Below are positions 24,328-32,020 of a stretch of 64,000 nucleotides of DNA, one piece after another; position 1 is the stretch's first letter, and the number at the start of each line of letters is the position of its first letter. The stretch covers positions 124,001-188,000 of the forward strand of contig NZ_JAIBOA010000012.1 of NCBI RefSeq assembly GCF_019458805.1. The letters run 5' to 3'. This DNA is from Actinomadura parmotrematis. GTDB lineage: Bacteria > Actinomycetota > Actinomycetes > Streptosporangiales > Streptosporangiaceae. Both the position numbers and the translations under genes were made by a program. The notes below the pieces were generated by a model. The model ran no database searches and was not told the origin of the DNA. It saw only the letters and a program-made list of their open reading frames with translations.

Positions 24328-25378
24328 ACTGGTGCACCGCCTTGTGCGTCGCGGCCTCGTCGAGCCCGAGATGTTCCAAGATCGTATAGCGCCCGGGACG
24401 GGTGCGCGGCGCGTACTGGACGGCCGCGGCGAACTGCTCGGCGGTCAGCCCCACGTGCTCGGGCAGCCAGGGCAGGCCGTGCCGGTCCAGGCACGCGATG
24501 ATCTCGGCCAGCCGCTCCGCGCCGTCCCCGAGATGGGTGGCGCGGAGGTGGTAACAGAATGCCGCACCGATGCCCGCCAGCTCGCCGTGATTGGCGGTTC
24601 CGGGGTAGAGCTGGTCGATGGCGTGCAGGATCTCGTGGTCGCCGCCGGACGCCGGCCGCGAGTCCCCGGCGAACGACATCGCCATCCCGGACAGGACGAG
24701 GCCCTCGGCGAGGACGGTGAGGAACCGGTCGGACTCGATCGACCCCGGCTGGTGCAGCAGCGCCTCGGCGGCGGTGCGCGCCACCGTGAGCGCCATCCGG
24801 TCGATCTTCTCGCCGCACTCCTCGCCGGCGAGGAGCCAGTCGTCGACGGCGGAGAAGTTGCTGACGACGTCGCCGACGCCGGCGCGCACCAGCTCGGGCG
24901 GCGCGGCCCGCACGTAGTCGAGGTCGACGACCATCGCGAGCGGCATGACGACGCCGAACGAGCCCTTGCCCTTGTCGTGGGTGAGGGACGCGACCGGCGA
25001 GCAGATGCCGTCGTGGGACAGGTTCGTCGCGACCGACACCATCGGGATGCCCGACAGCGTCGCGGCGTACTTGGTGGCGTCGATGGTGCGGCCGCCGCCG
25101 ATGCCGACGACGGCCTCGTACGAGCCGGCGCGCAGCGACGAGCCCAGGGAGACGGCGGCGTCGACGGTGCCGCCGTCCACCTGGAACACCTCGCACTCGG
25201 TCAGCGAGGCGCGGACGTGCTCGGCGATCTGGTCGCCCTGGCCCGGCCCGACCGCGATCGCGACGCGGCCCTCGGTGGCGATGCGCCGGTCGGCGAGCAG
25301 GTTGCCGAGGTCGGCGACGGCGCCGCGGCGGACGTCGATGGACAGCGGGGCGTTGAGCATCCGCGTGAGCAGGGGCAT
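24305..25378 (-). CDS. Glycerol-1-phosphate dehydrogenase-like (AraM/EgsA) oxidoreductase
   Basis: The 357-residue product belongs to the iron/zinc-type alcohol dehydrogenase superfamily. It has the nucleotide-binding GIGGGRTIDATKYAA, followed by PMVSVATNLSHDGICSPVAS, the phrase characteristic of sn-glycerol-1-phosphate dehydrogenases. Metal ligands are likely Asp in GVGDVVSNFSAVDDW, His in GGDHEILHAID and His in ANHGELAGIG. The enzyme would reduce dihydroxyacetone phosphate to sn-glycerol-1-phosphate with NAD(P)H; this stereochemistry is archaeal-type and also known from Bacillus AraM. The location beside two CDP-alcohol transferases and a nucleotidyltransferase fits a pathway through an activated polyol phosphate. 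A different sugar-phosphate substrate is possible. Confidence 0.82.
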   Translation of the reverse strand: MPLLTRMLNAPLSIDVRRGAVADLGNLLADRRIATEGRVAIAVGPGQGDQIAEHVRASLTECEVFQVDGGTVDAAVSLGSSLRAGSYEAVVGIGGGRTIDATKYAATLSGIPMVSVATNLSHDGICSPVASLTHDKGKGSFGVVMPLAMVVDLDYVRAAPPELVRAGVGDVVSNFSAVDDWLLAGEECGEKIDRMALTVARTAAEALLHQPGSIESDRFLTVLAEGLVLSGMAMSFAGDSRPASGGDHEILHAIDQLYPGTANHGELAGIGAAFCYHLRATHLGDGAERLAEIIACLDRHGLPWLPEHVGLTAEQFAAAVQYAPRTRPGRYTILEHLGLDEAATHKAVHQYVQAHGG

Positions 25379-25424
25379 GGGCCTTCCTTCGAGCTTCGTC
25401 GGCCGGCGTGCTCCCGGGCAGGGA

Positions 25425-25444
25425 GACCGATCGGGGAATCGGTC
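25425..25444 (-). terminator. Intra-operon hairpin
   Basis: GACCGAT (25425-25431) and ATCGGTC (25438-25444) form a 7-bp stem with a 6-base loop in the 70-base gap between the nucleotidyltransferase stop and the next gene. Without a U-tract it is more likely an attenuating or mRNA-processing stem than a full terminator. Confidence 0.35.
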
Positions 25445-25448
25445 GGGA

Positions 25449-26183
25449 TCAGTAGGTGACGGCGATCTCGCGCGCCTTGGCGAGGTCGTCGTGGTTGTCG
25501 ACCTCGACCCAGGCGACGTCGCCGATCGGCGCGACGCCGATCTTGAAGCCGCGGCGGACGAGCTCCTGGTAGCCGTCCTCGTAGTACTGGTCGGGGTCGG
25601 CCTCGAACGTCGCCTTGAGGGCGTCGGCGAGCTTCTCGCCGGCGGCGGGCTCCAGCAGCGTCGCGCCGATGTACTCGCCGGCGGCGTCGGCCGGGTCCAT
25701 CAGCTTGGTGATGCGCTCGACGTGCCCGTCCGCGTCGAGGATGACCTTCATCTCCTCGTCGGCGAGCTTCTTGACGTCGTCGACGGCGAGGACGATGTCG
25801 GCCTTGCCGCGCGCCGCGAGCAGCGTCTTCTCGACGCTGACGGGGTGGACGGTGTCGCCGTTCACCATGAGGACGCCCTTGGCGAAGTGCTCGCGGGCGA
25901 GCCACATGGAGTAGGCGTTGTTCCACTCCTCGGCCTTGTCGTTGTGGACGAGGGTGATCGTGACGCCGTAGCGCGCCTCCAGGTCGGCCTTGCGGGCCTC
26001 GACGGCCTCGGCGCGGTAGCCGACGACGATGACGACGTCGGTGAGGCCGACCTCGGCGAGGTTGGCGAGGGCGATGTCCAGGATGGCGGTCTCCCCGTCC
26101 ACCGGGACGAGCGCCTTCGGCAGCGTGTCGGTGTACGGACGCAGTCTCCGGCCGGCTCCCGCCGCCAGCACCATCCCGATCAT
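25449..26183 (-). CDS. Sugar-phosphate/choline-phosphate-type nucleotidyltransferase
   Basis: The 244-residue product has the NTP-transferase signature LAAGAGRRLRPYTDTLPKALVPVDG at its N-terminus, VVGYRAEAVE, metal-binding LMVNGDTVHPVSV, and WVEVDNHDDLAKAREI at its end. That ending resembles the LicC/phosphocholine and inositol-1-phosphate cytidylyltransferase branch (WxEVDxxxDL). It would couple CTP to a phospho-alcohol, giving the CDP-alcohol used by the two membrane transferases. The ATG overlaps the stop of the DUF5941-like gene (ATGA). It precedes the glycerol-1-phosphate-dehydrogenase-like gene by 70 bases. The actual alcohol (glycerol-1-phosphate, inositol or choline) is not decided by sequence. 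Confidence 0.85.
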   Translation of the reverse strand: MIGMVLAAGAGRRLRPYTDTLPKALVPVDGETAILDIALANLAEVGLTDVVIVVGYRAEAVEARKADLEARYGVTITLVHNDKAEEWNNAYSMWLAREHFAKGVLMVNGDTVHPVSVEKTLLAARGKADIVLAVDDVKKLADEEMKVILDADGHVERITKLMDPADAAGEYIGATLLEPAAGEKLADALKATFEADPDQYYEDGYQELVRRGFKIGVAPIGDVAWVEVDNHDDLAKAREIAVTY

Positions 26184-26824
26184 GTGTTCCCATCCTCCAG
26201 ATCGACCATCACGCCGCTGCCGCGGCTCGTCCTCGACCACGTCGAGACGCTCTCGCCCGCGAACAGGACGCCGAGGTAGACGGCGAGCGAAGCGTACGCG
26301 AACGCCAGGAGCCCGGAGAGGCCGAGGAAGGCCACGATGAGCATCCGGCCGTCCCAGCCGAGGCCCGCGCGGAAGATCCACTCCGGCGGCCACAGGCCCT
26401 GCCGGGCGCGGTACACGGTGTCGTAATGGTGGTACGCCAGGACCGCGATGAGCACATAGATCAGCGGTGCCGGCACGCCCTGCGCGAACCCCAGTACAGC
26501 GAGGTAACCATACTCGATCGCGCGAATGAAGGGTGGGACAAGCCAGTCCAAACGCCCGTTATGGGGATGTCCTGCTGCCGGGCCGGTGAGGAGCAGCGCC
26601 ACGGCGGGCGCGAACAGCGCGGGCGTCTGCTGGTCCCCGACGCCGCTGCAGAGCAGCACGGCGGTGACGGCGAGGGCGACGGCGGCGCCGGGCAGCGGCG
26701 GGATGTGGCCGCGGGCGAGGGAGCCGAGCGTCCGGCTGATCGGCCCGTCGTCGCGGTAGGCGAGCAGCGCCTCCGACGCGGCGGGGGCGACGGCGGGGGC
26801 GCGGTCGCGCGGGGCGGTGGTCAT
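26180..26824 (-). CDS. DUF5941-type membrane protein
   Basis: The 214-residue product has an N-terminal soluble stretch (residues 1-35) and about five membrane helices. A conserved-looking loop reads AYHHYDTVYRARQGLWPPEWI near residue 140 and WDGRM follows. This pattern matches, as far as I recall, the DUF5941 domain, which in other actinomycetes accompanies or is fused to a CDP-alcohol transferase. Both ends overlap neighbours by ATGA, so it is in the middle of a tightly coupled unit. Function is unknown; paired Asp, Tyr and His residues in the loops could bind a phospho-substrate. Confidence 0.7.
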   Translation of the reverse strand: MTTAPRDRAPAVAPAASEALLAYRDDGPISRTLGSLARGHIPPLPGAAVALAVTAVLLCSGVGDQQTPALFAPAVALLLTGPAAGHPHNGRLDWLVPPFIRAIEYGYLAVLGFAQGVPAPLIYVLIAVLAYHHYDTVYRARQGLWPPEWIFRAGLGWDGRMLIVAFLGLSGLLAFAYASLAVYLGVLFAGESVSTWSRTSRGSGVMVDLEDGNT

Positions 26825-28350
26825 CGGGGCAGGGTCCTCAGCACTCGTCCGGTCAGGGTGTAGGCGCCGCCGACGGCGCCCCAGGCGAGCAGCGCGACGA
26901 AGGTGACGCGGGCGTCGAACAGCGCCGCGGTGATCGAGATCAGCGCGAACCGCTCGCCGATCGGGAAGACGACCATCTTCTTGAGCCAGTGCAGGGCCCG
27001 CACCCGGCTCGTCGCGGCCGACAGGCGGGCGACGGCGCCGCCGCGCCCGGCGGCCGGGGCGGTCTCCGCCCGCGCGGCCGCCCCGTCGCCGGCGACGCCC
27101 AGCGGGACCCCGGCGGGCGCGGCGGCCGCGGCCCGCGCCGGCCGCACCCCGAACGAGAAGTCGATCATGTGCCGGACGGTCTGCAGGCAGAGCGCGGCGA
27201 CGGCGAGCGGCCAGACGTCCCCGCCGTCCACGCCGCTGCCGGCCGCCGCCGCGGTGGACCCGACGGCGAGCCCGGCGAAGACGGTGTACTCCTTGGCCCG
27301 GTCGAACACCGCGTCCAGCCAGGCCCCGAGGACGCTGAACTGGCGGGTGTAGCGGGCGAGCTGCCCGTCCACGCAGTCGAAGACGAACGACAGGTAGAAC
27401 AGCGCGGCTCCGGCGACCATGCCGGTGCGGGTGCCGGCCGCGAACCAGACGGCGGCGATCACGGCGAGGCCCATCGACAGGCAGGTCACCGTGTTGGGGC
27501 TGAGGCCGCGCCAGGCCGCGAGCCGCACCAGGTAGGGCGACCAGCTGCTCACCGCGAAGGTGGTGAAGAAGCCGTCGTTGCTCTTCACCGCCGCCTTCAG
27601 CCGGACGGCGCGCTCGTCGACGCCGTCCACCGCCGCCGACGCGGCCTGCGCGGCGGGCTCGTCGTCGGCGCGCAGGCACGGCAGCCCGCCGGCGTCGAGG
27701 GCGGTGACCGGGACGCCCGCGCGCACGAGTCCGACGAGCAGCAGCGCCAGCGGGTCGGGCTCTCCCTCGCCGGCCGGCTCGGGCAGCGCGCCCGGCGCCT
27801 CCAGCAGGCCGGCGAGCCGCTCGGCGGTCTCGGCGAGCGTCTCGAAGCGCGGCCGACCGACCCGCAGCACGCCGGGGAAGGCCGCGTCCGGGCCGGTGAC
27901 CTGGTGGAAGGCCGACCCGGCGGACACGACCGTCCCGCGTGCGCGGCGGACCGGCGCCGCGCCCGCCCCCGCGTCGGCGGCGGTGACGGCGGTGACGGTG
28001 GTGCGGGCGTCGCGGACGAGGCGGGCGAGCAGCTCGCCGCCGGTCGCGAGGTCGCCCGGGAGCAGGAGGAGGGGGCCGCGGGTGAGCCGGGCCAGCCGGG
28101 CGATCTCGCGCAGGTCGGCGGCCGGGTCCGCGCACTCGATCACGTCGTGCCCGTCCTTGCGGAGCAGCGGCGCGTGCTCGGGACGGGTGACGATGTGGCG
28201 GTCCGGTACGTTGAGGGCCGTGAGGCGGCGGCAGAGGCGGGTGAGCAGGGTGGGCGGGTCGTCGCCCGGCGCGCCGGGCAGCACCGCCGCAGGACCGGGC
28301 TCGGGTCCGCCCCGGGCGGTCCCGGTCGCGATGATTACCGCTACGGTCAT
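26821..28350 (-). CDS. Bifunctional nucleotidyltransferase-like / CDP-alcohol transferase (IPCT-DIPPS-like layout)
   Basis: The 509-residue product has two parts. Residues 1-245 look like a degenerate nucleotidyltransferase (VAVIIATGTARGG at the start, PLLLLPGDLATGGELL in the metal-site position), without a clear GxGxR-x-PK loop. Residues 265-509 are an integral membrane CDP-alcohol transferase with the complete signature DCVDGQLAR-x8-G-x3-D-x3-D (final Asp in AWLDAVFDRAKEY). The same order, NTase then CDP-alcohol transferase, is known from bifunctional inositol-1-phosphate cytidylyltransferase/di-myo-inositol-phosphate synthase. It is the first gene of the leftward cluster, diverging from an IspD/TarI-like gene 99 bases away, and its stop overlaps the DUF5941-like start by ATGA. 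Confidence 0.83.
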   Translation of the reverse strand: MTVAVIIATGTARGGPEPGPAAVLPGAPGDDPPTLLTRLCRRLTALNVPDRHIVTRPEHAPLLRKDGHDVIECADPAADLREIARLARLTRGPLLLLPGDLATGGELLARLVRDARTTVTAVTAADAGAGAAPVRRARGTVVSAGSAFHQVTGPDAAFPGVLRVGRPRFETLAETAERLAGLLEAPGALPEPAGEGEPDPLALLLVGLVRAGVPVTALDAGGLPCLRADDEPAAQAASAAVDGVDERAVRLKAAVKSNDGFFTTFAVSSWSPYLVRLAAWRGLSPNTVTCLSMGLAVIAAVWFAAGTRTGMVAGAALFYLSFVFDCVDGQLARYTRQFSVLGAWLDAVFDRAKEYTVFAGLAVGSTAAAAGSGVDGGDVWPLAVAALCLQTVRHMIDFSFGVRPARAAAAAPAGVPLGVAGDGAAARAETAPAAGRGGAVARLSAATSRVRALHWLKKMVVFPIGERFALISITAALFDARVTFVALLAWGAVGGAYTLTGRVLRTLPR

Positions 28351-28449
28351 CGGCGCCTCCCCGGCGTCGGGTCAGGGATTCTGAACACAATGACTGCAAA
28401 GAGTAGCGGCTCGGACACGTTGCGCAGCGGCAACGAGGGGGGCGCACCC

Positions 28450-29157
28450 ATGCGGACGGTCGCGGTGGTGCTGGCCGGCGGGATCGGCCAGCGGGTCGGC
28501 GCGGGCCGGCCGAAGCAGCTCGTCGAGGTCGGCGGGCGGCCGATCCTCGCGCACGCCGTCGAGGCGTTCGACGCGCATCCCGGCGTGGACGCCGTCGTGG
28601 TCGTGATGGCCGCCGGGCACCTGCGCGCGGCCGCCGCGATCGCCGCCCCGTTCGGCAAGGTCGCCGCCGTCATCGAGGGCGGCGACACCCGCACCGCGTC
28701 CACCGTCGCGGCCCTGCGGGCGCTGGACGGCGAGGCCGGCGACGCCCGCGTGCTGTTCCACGACGCGGCCCGCCCCTTCGTGGACGCCGCGGTGATCGGC
28801 CGGGTGCTGGACGCGCTCACCGGCGCGGAGGCCGTCGCGGTCGGGCTGCCGTCGGCCGACACGATCGTGGAGGTCCGCGACGGCGTGGTCGTCGCGATGC
28901 CGCCGCGCGACTCCCTCGCCCGCTTCCAGACGCCGCAGGGGTTCCGGCTCGGCACGCTGCGCCGCGCCTACGAGCTGGCCCTCGCCGACCCCGCCCTGCG
29001 CGCCACCGACGACTGCGGCATCGTGCACCGCTACCTGCCGGACGTGCCGATCCGCGTGGTCGCGGGCAGCGAGCGCAACCTCAAGGTGACCCACCCCCTG
29101 GACGTCGTGGTGGCCGAGCACCTGGCCGCCGCCCCCGAGCACCCGGAGCACGCATGA
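28450..29157 (+). CDS. IspD/TarI-like cytidylyltransferase
   Basis: The 235-residue product has the IspD family motifs: LAGGIGQRVGAGRPKQLVEVGG (CTP loop with Lys), GGDTRTASTVAALRAL, VLFHDAARPFV and FQTPQGFR. It would make a CDP-polyol, either CDP-methylerythritol for isoprenoids (IspD) or CDP-ribitol for wall polymers (TarI). The usual IspF neighbour is missing, and a phosphodiesterase and CDP-alcohol cluster are adjacent, which favours a polyol-phosphate role, but the essential IspD role cannot be excluded. The ATG at 28450 has a run of G seven bases upstream; an in-frame ATG at 28390 has none. Its stop overlaps the next ATG (ATGA). Confidence 0.85.
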   Translation: MRTVAVVLAGGIGQRVGAGRPKQLVEVGGRPILAHAVEAFDAHPGVDAVVVVMAAGHLRAAAAIAAPFGKVAAVIEGGDTRTASTVAALRALDGEAGDARVLFHDAARPFVDAAVIGRVLDALTGAEAVAVGLPSADTIVEVRDGVVVAMPPRDSLARFQTPQGFRLGTLRRAYELALADPALRATDDCGIVHRYLPDVPIRVVAGSERNLKVTHPLDVVVAEHLAAAPEHPEHA

Positions 29158-29915
29158 TCTTCCAGCGCCCGCCCGCCGTGATCGGGCACCGCGGCCTCGG
29201 CGCGGGCGAGCTCCGGCCCGCCGGCGCGGACGCCCCGGTCGCCGAGAACACCGTCGCGTCGATCCTCGCCGCCGTCGCGGCGGGCGCGTCCTGGGTCGAG
29301 ATCGACGTCACCCGCACCGCCGACGACGAGCTGGTGCTGCGGCACGACCCGACGGGCCCGGACGGCGCGTTCCTCATCGACCGCCCCGCCGCCGCGACCG
29401 GCCTCCCCCGGCTCGCCGACGTGCTGGCCGCGCTGCCGCCGGAGGTCCGGCTCGACATCGACGTCAAGACCATCGCCGAGGACGCGGTGGACGCCCCGTC
29501 GCGGCGCACCGGCGCGCTGCTGAAGCCGCTGCTGGAGCGCGAGGCGCGGCGGCGCGAGCTGCTCGTCACCTCGTTCGACCCGGCGCTGCTCGCCCAGCTC
29601 CGCGCGGAGCTGCCGCAGGTGCCGGTCGGGCTGCTGACGTGGCTGCGCCACCCGCTCTGGCACGGGCTGCCGACGGCGGCGGGGCTCGGCTTCCAGGCGC
29701 TCGGCGTGCACACCGGCTCCTGCGGGTTCGAGCACCCCGACTCGCGGCTCCGCCCGCTCGGCTTCTACGTCGACACCGCGCACAAGGCGGGCCTGGAGTT
29801 CCTCGTCTGGTGCCCGTCCGCCGAGGCGGCCCCCGCCTACGCCGCCGCGGGCGCCGACGCCCTCGTCGTCAACGACGTCCCCGGCGTCCTGTCCGCCCTC
29901 GCCCCCACCCCCTGA
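29154..29915 (+). CDS. Glycerophosphodiester phosphodiesterase
   Basis: The 253-residue product is a GDPD-family TIM barrel. GHRGLGAGE is at the N-terminus, ENTVASILAAVAAGASWVEIDVT carries the metal-binding Glu and Asp, LRHDPTG has the catalytic His, DIDVK follows, and VTSFDPALL and LVVNDVPG lie near the end. No signal peptide is seen, so it acts in the cytosol on glycerophosphodiesters, releasing glycerol phosphate and an alcohol. It is translationally coupled to the IspD/TarI-like gene. Within this cluster it could trim or recycle polyol-phosphodiesters. Its stop codon is part of palindromic repeat copy 3. Confidence 0.9.
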   Translation: MIFQRPPAVIGHRGLGAGELRPAGADAPVAENTVASILAAVAAGASWVEIDVTRTADDELVLRHDPTGPDGAFLIDRPAAATGLPRLADVLAALPPEVRLDIDVKTIAEDAVDAPSRRTGALLKPLLEREARRRELLVTSFDPALLAQLRAELPQVPVGLLTWLRHPLWHGLPTAAGLGFQALGVHTGSCGFEHPDSRLRPLGFYVDTAHKAGLEFLVWCPSAEAAPAYAAAGADALVVNDVPGVLSALAPTP

Positions 29916-30013
29916 CCGGCTGGTCACCCAACGTCGAGATGCGGCGTGTTGGCCCCTGGGAGCGCTCCCAGGGGCCAACACGCCGCATCTCGACGGGCGA
30001 TGACCGGGTGGTC
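29913..30013. repeat. Nested palindromic repeat, copy 3
   Basis: The inner part (29932-29995) is a perfect 64-base palindrome, 32 bp per arm, centred on GGGAGCGCTCCC, with the core TGCGGCGTGTTG. A partly paired outer arm starts at the stop codon of the phosphodiesterase gene (29913) and ends at 30013. It lies between convergent genes. Confidence 0.95.
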
Positions 30014-30018
30014 GGGGG

Positions 30019-30660
30019 TCAGCGCTGGTCCTCGCCGCCGAACATGCGGGTCCACTCGCCGCCCTCGGCGGGCTGGTCGCGGCCGGAGAGCGGGGGCGGG
30101 GCGTTGCGCGGGCCGGCGCCGCCGTAGCCGGGCGGCAGCGGCCCGGCCGAGGGCGGCGAGGACGGCTGCGGGGACGCGGCGTGCCGCGGTCCGATCGGCT
30201 CCATGCCGGCCAGCGGGTTCACGTCGTCCAGGTCGTCGCGGCGGCGGCCCCGCCACCGCGACGGCGCCAGCGACGCGACCAGCAGGATCAGCCCGAACGC
30301 GAGCAGCAGGCCGAGGCCGCCGAGCGAGGTGTAGCCGACGTCGAACCTGTGCGGCAGCTTGCCGCCCGTCCAGTCCACCGCCTTGCGCAGGTCCCACGCC
30401 CACAGCCCGCCGGCGGCGGTGAAGGCGAGGCCCGGGACCAGCGAGGCGAGCGGCGAGATGCGGGTCCCGACGAGCAGCGCGATGAGGACGGCGGCCCCGC
30501 CGAGCAGCGCGTAGGGCAGCCAGCGGTCGTCCCACGTGGCGCGGAAGCTCTGCAGCACGTAGTTCGCCTGGTAGGTGCCGTAGAACAGCGCCGCCGCGAG
30601 GGCGGGCGTGGCGACGACCCCGGCCAGCAGGCCGAGACCGTGTCGTGCGCCGTTGGACAT
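30019..30660 (-). CDS. Four-helix membrane protein, unknown
   Basis: I do not recognise a named family. The 213-residue product has about four membrane helices (near residues 8-28, 48-64, 70-88 and 112-130). A conserved-looking loop DLRKAVDWTGGKLPHRFDVGYTSLGG lies before the last helix, and the cytoplasmic Pro/Gly-rich tail ends EWTRMFGGEDQR. GGAGG lies six bases before the ATG. It follows a GT2 gene on the same strand after 70 bases, so it may be co-transcribed with it. A membrane accessory role in wall-glycan synthesis is only a guess from position. Confidence 0.7.
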   Translation of the reverse strand: MSNGARHGLGLLAGVVATPALAAALFYGTYQANYVLQSFRATWDDRWLPYALLGGAAVLIALLVGTRISPLASLVPGLAFTAAGGLWAWDLRKAVDWTGGKLPHRFDVGYTSLGGLGLLLAFGLILLVASLAPSRWRGRRRDDLDDVNPLAGMEPIGPRHAASPQPSSPPSAGPLPPGYGGAGPRNAPPPLSGRDQPAEGGEWTRMFGGEDQR

Positions 30661-30730
30661 GTGCGGCCTCCTTCTGGGGCGAATCTAGCCCCCGGACCGC
30701 ACGGACCGCCGTCCGATTCGACCTTTTTAA

Positions 30731-31795
30731 TCAGGATTTCGCCGGGGTGGGCTGTCCGAGCCGCGGCGGGCTGGTGAGGAAGCCGACGCCCCACGACACG
30801 TGCATCGTCGCGAACACCAGCGGCAGCCGCACCCACGCCGCGAGCGGCAGCCCGCGCCCCTCGACCGCCGCGCCGGCGACCATCGCGAGGGCGTAGCCGC
30901 CGGGCAGCAGCCAGCCCGGCCAGAACCCGAACAGGCCCGCGACGACGCCCGCCGCCATCGCGACGACCGCGATCGGCGGCGCCAGGTAGCGCAGGTTCAG
31001 CGTGCCCTGGTGCTCGCGCCCGACGACGCGGCGCCACCGGCCGGTGTGGAAGTACTGCTTGGCGAGCGCCCGCAGGTTCGGGCGGGGCCGGTAGGTGACG
31101 CGCATCCGCGGCGTGAAGAAGATCCGCCCGCCGGTCTGCCGGATGCGGTGGTTCATCTCCCAGTCCTGCGCGCGCACGAACGTCTCGTCGTAGTAGCCGA
31201 CGCGCTCCAGCGCGCTCCGCCGGAACGTGCCGAGGTAGACCGTCTCGACCTCGCCGGCCTCGCCGCCGGTGTGGAAGCGGGCGTTGCCGACGCCGAGCTT
31301 GGACGTCATCGCGCGCGCGACGGCCTGCTCGAACGGGCTGACGCCCTCGGCCGCCATGATCCCGCCGACGTTGTCGGCGCCGGTCGACTCCATCGTCTCG
31401 ACGGCGGCCCGCACGTAGTCGGCGGGCAGCAGCGAGTGGCCGTCCACCCGCACGATGATCGAGTACTGGGACGCCTTGATCGCGATGTTGAGGCCCTGCG
31501 GGGTGCGCCCCGTCGGGTTCGGCCGCACCACGATGCGCGGATCCCCGGCGGCGAGGCGGGCGGCGATCTCCTCGGTGCGGTCCTTGGACGGCCCCACGGA
31601 GAGGACCAGTTCGAGCTCGCCCGGGTAGTCCTGGGTGAGGATGCTGCCGACGGCGTCGGTGAGGTGCCGCTCCTCGTTCAGCACCGGCATGATGACCGAG
31701 ACGGCGGGCCAGGTGCGGTCCGCGGTCGGCTGCTGCTCGGTGGGCTGGTCGGCGGCGGGCTGCTGGGCACGCTGGGCGTGGGGAGACGGGTTCAT
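30731..31795 (-). CDS. GT2 glycosyltransferase with C-terminal membrane helices
   Basis: The 354-residue product has a Gln/Pro-rich N-terminal 30 residues, then GT2 motifs: SVIMPVLNEERHL, a VRVDGHS metal site, and FVRAQDWEMNHRIRQTGG holding the acidic base and the Q/R-x-x-R-W-like product site (QYFHTGRWRR). Two membrane helices lie near residues 275-325. This layout is common for enzymes that make exported or lipid-linked glycans. The gene is divergent from the LCP gene, 225 bases away, a frequent actinobacterial arrangement. The substrate is unknown. Confidence 0.88.
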   Translation of the reverse strand: MNPSPHAQRAQQPAADQPTEQQPTADRTWPAVSVIMPVLNEERHLTDAVGSILTQDYPGELELVLSVGPSKDRTEEIAARLAAGDPRIVVRPNPTGRTPQGLNIAIKASQYSIIVRVDGHSLLPADYVRAAVETMESTGADNVGGIMAAEGVSPFEQAVARAMTSKLGVGNARFHTGGEAGEVETVYLGTFRRSALERVGYYDETFVRAQDWEMNHRIRQTGGRIFFTPRMRVTYRPRPNLRALAKQYFHTGRWRRVVGREHQGTLNLRYLAPPIAVVAMAAGVVAGLFGFWPGWLLPGGYALAMVAGAAVEGRGLPLAAWVRLPLVFATMHVSWGVGFLTSPPRLGQPTPAKS

Positions 31796-31955
31796 CGCTC
31801 ACGGGCGGCTCCGACCTGCGGCGGAGCGGGGCCCACTGTCCTTTCTGGCTCGCAGTCCGGACCCGGCCCGGTGGCCGGTCGCCGGGCCCGGGGTCAAGAC
31901 GGCGCCACGTTACTGCAAGGACACGAACGCCCGGTAGCGAACGGTCCGGGGTCGT

Positions 31956-31969
31956 CCACTTTAGAGTGG
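31956..31969 (+). promoter_or_regulatory. -10 (TAGAGT) within small palindrome before LCP gene
   Basis: TAGAGT at 31962-31967 fits TANNNT and lies within the inverted repeat CCACT-TTAG-AGTGG (31956-31969). A leader of about 47 bases with GGGGGAGG follows, then the ATG at 32021. A regulator could bind the palindrome over the promoter. Confidence 0.4.
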
Positions 31970-32020
31970 TGGAAACTCGCGACAGAAGCACCGGAACGTT
32001 ACGGGGGAGGCGGCGGCCGC

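Noticed and set aside
28450-29157. Firm assignment of ispD
   Set aside because: Motifs do not separate IspD from TarI, and ispF is absent next to it, so no symbol was given.
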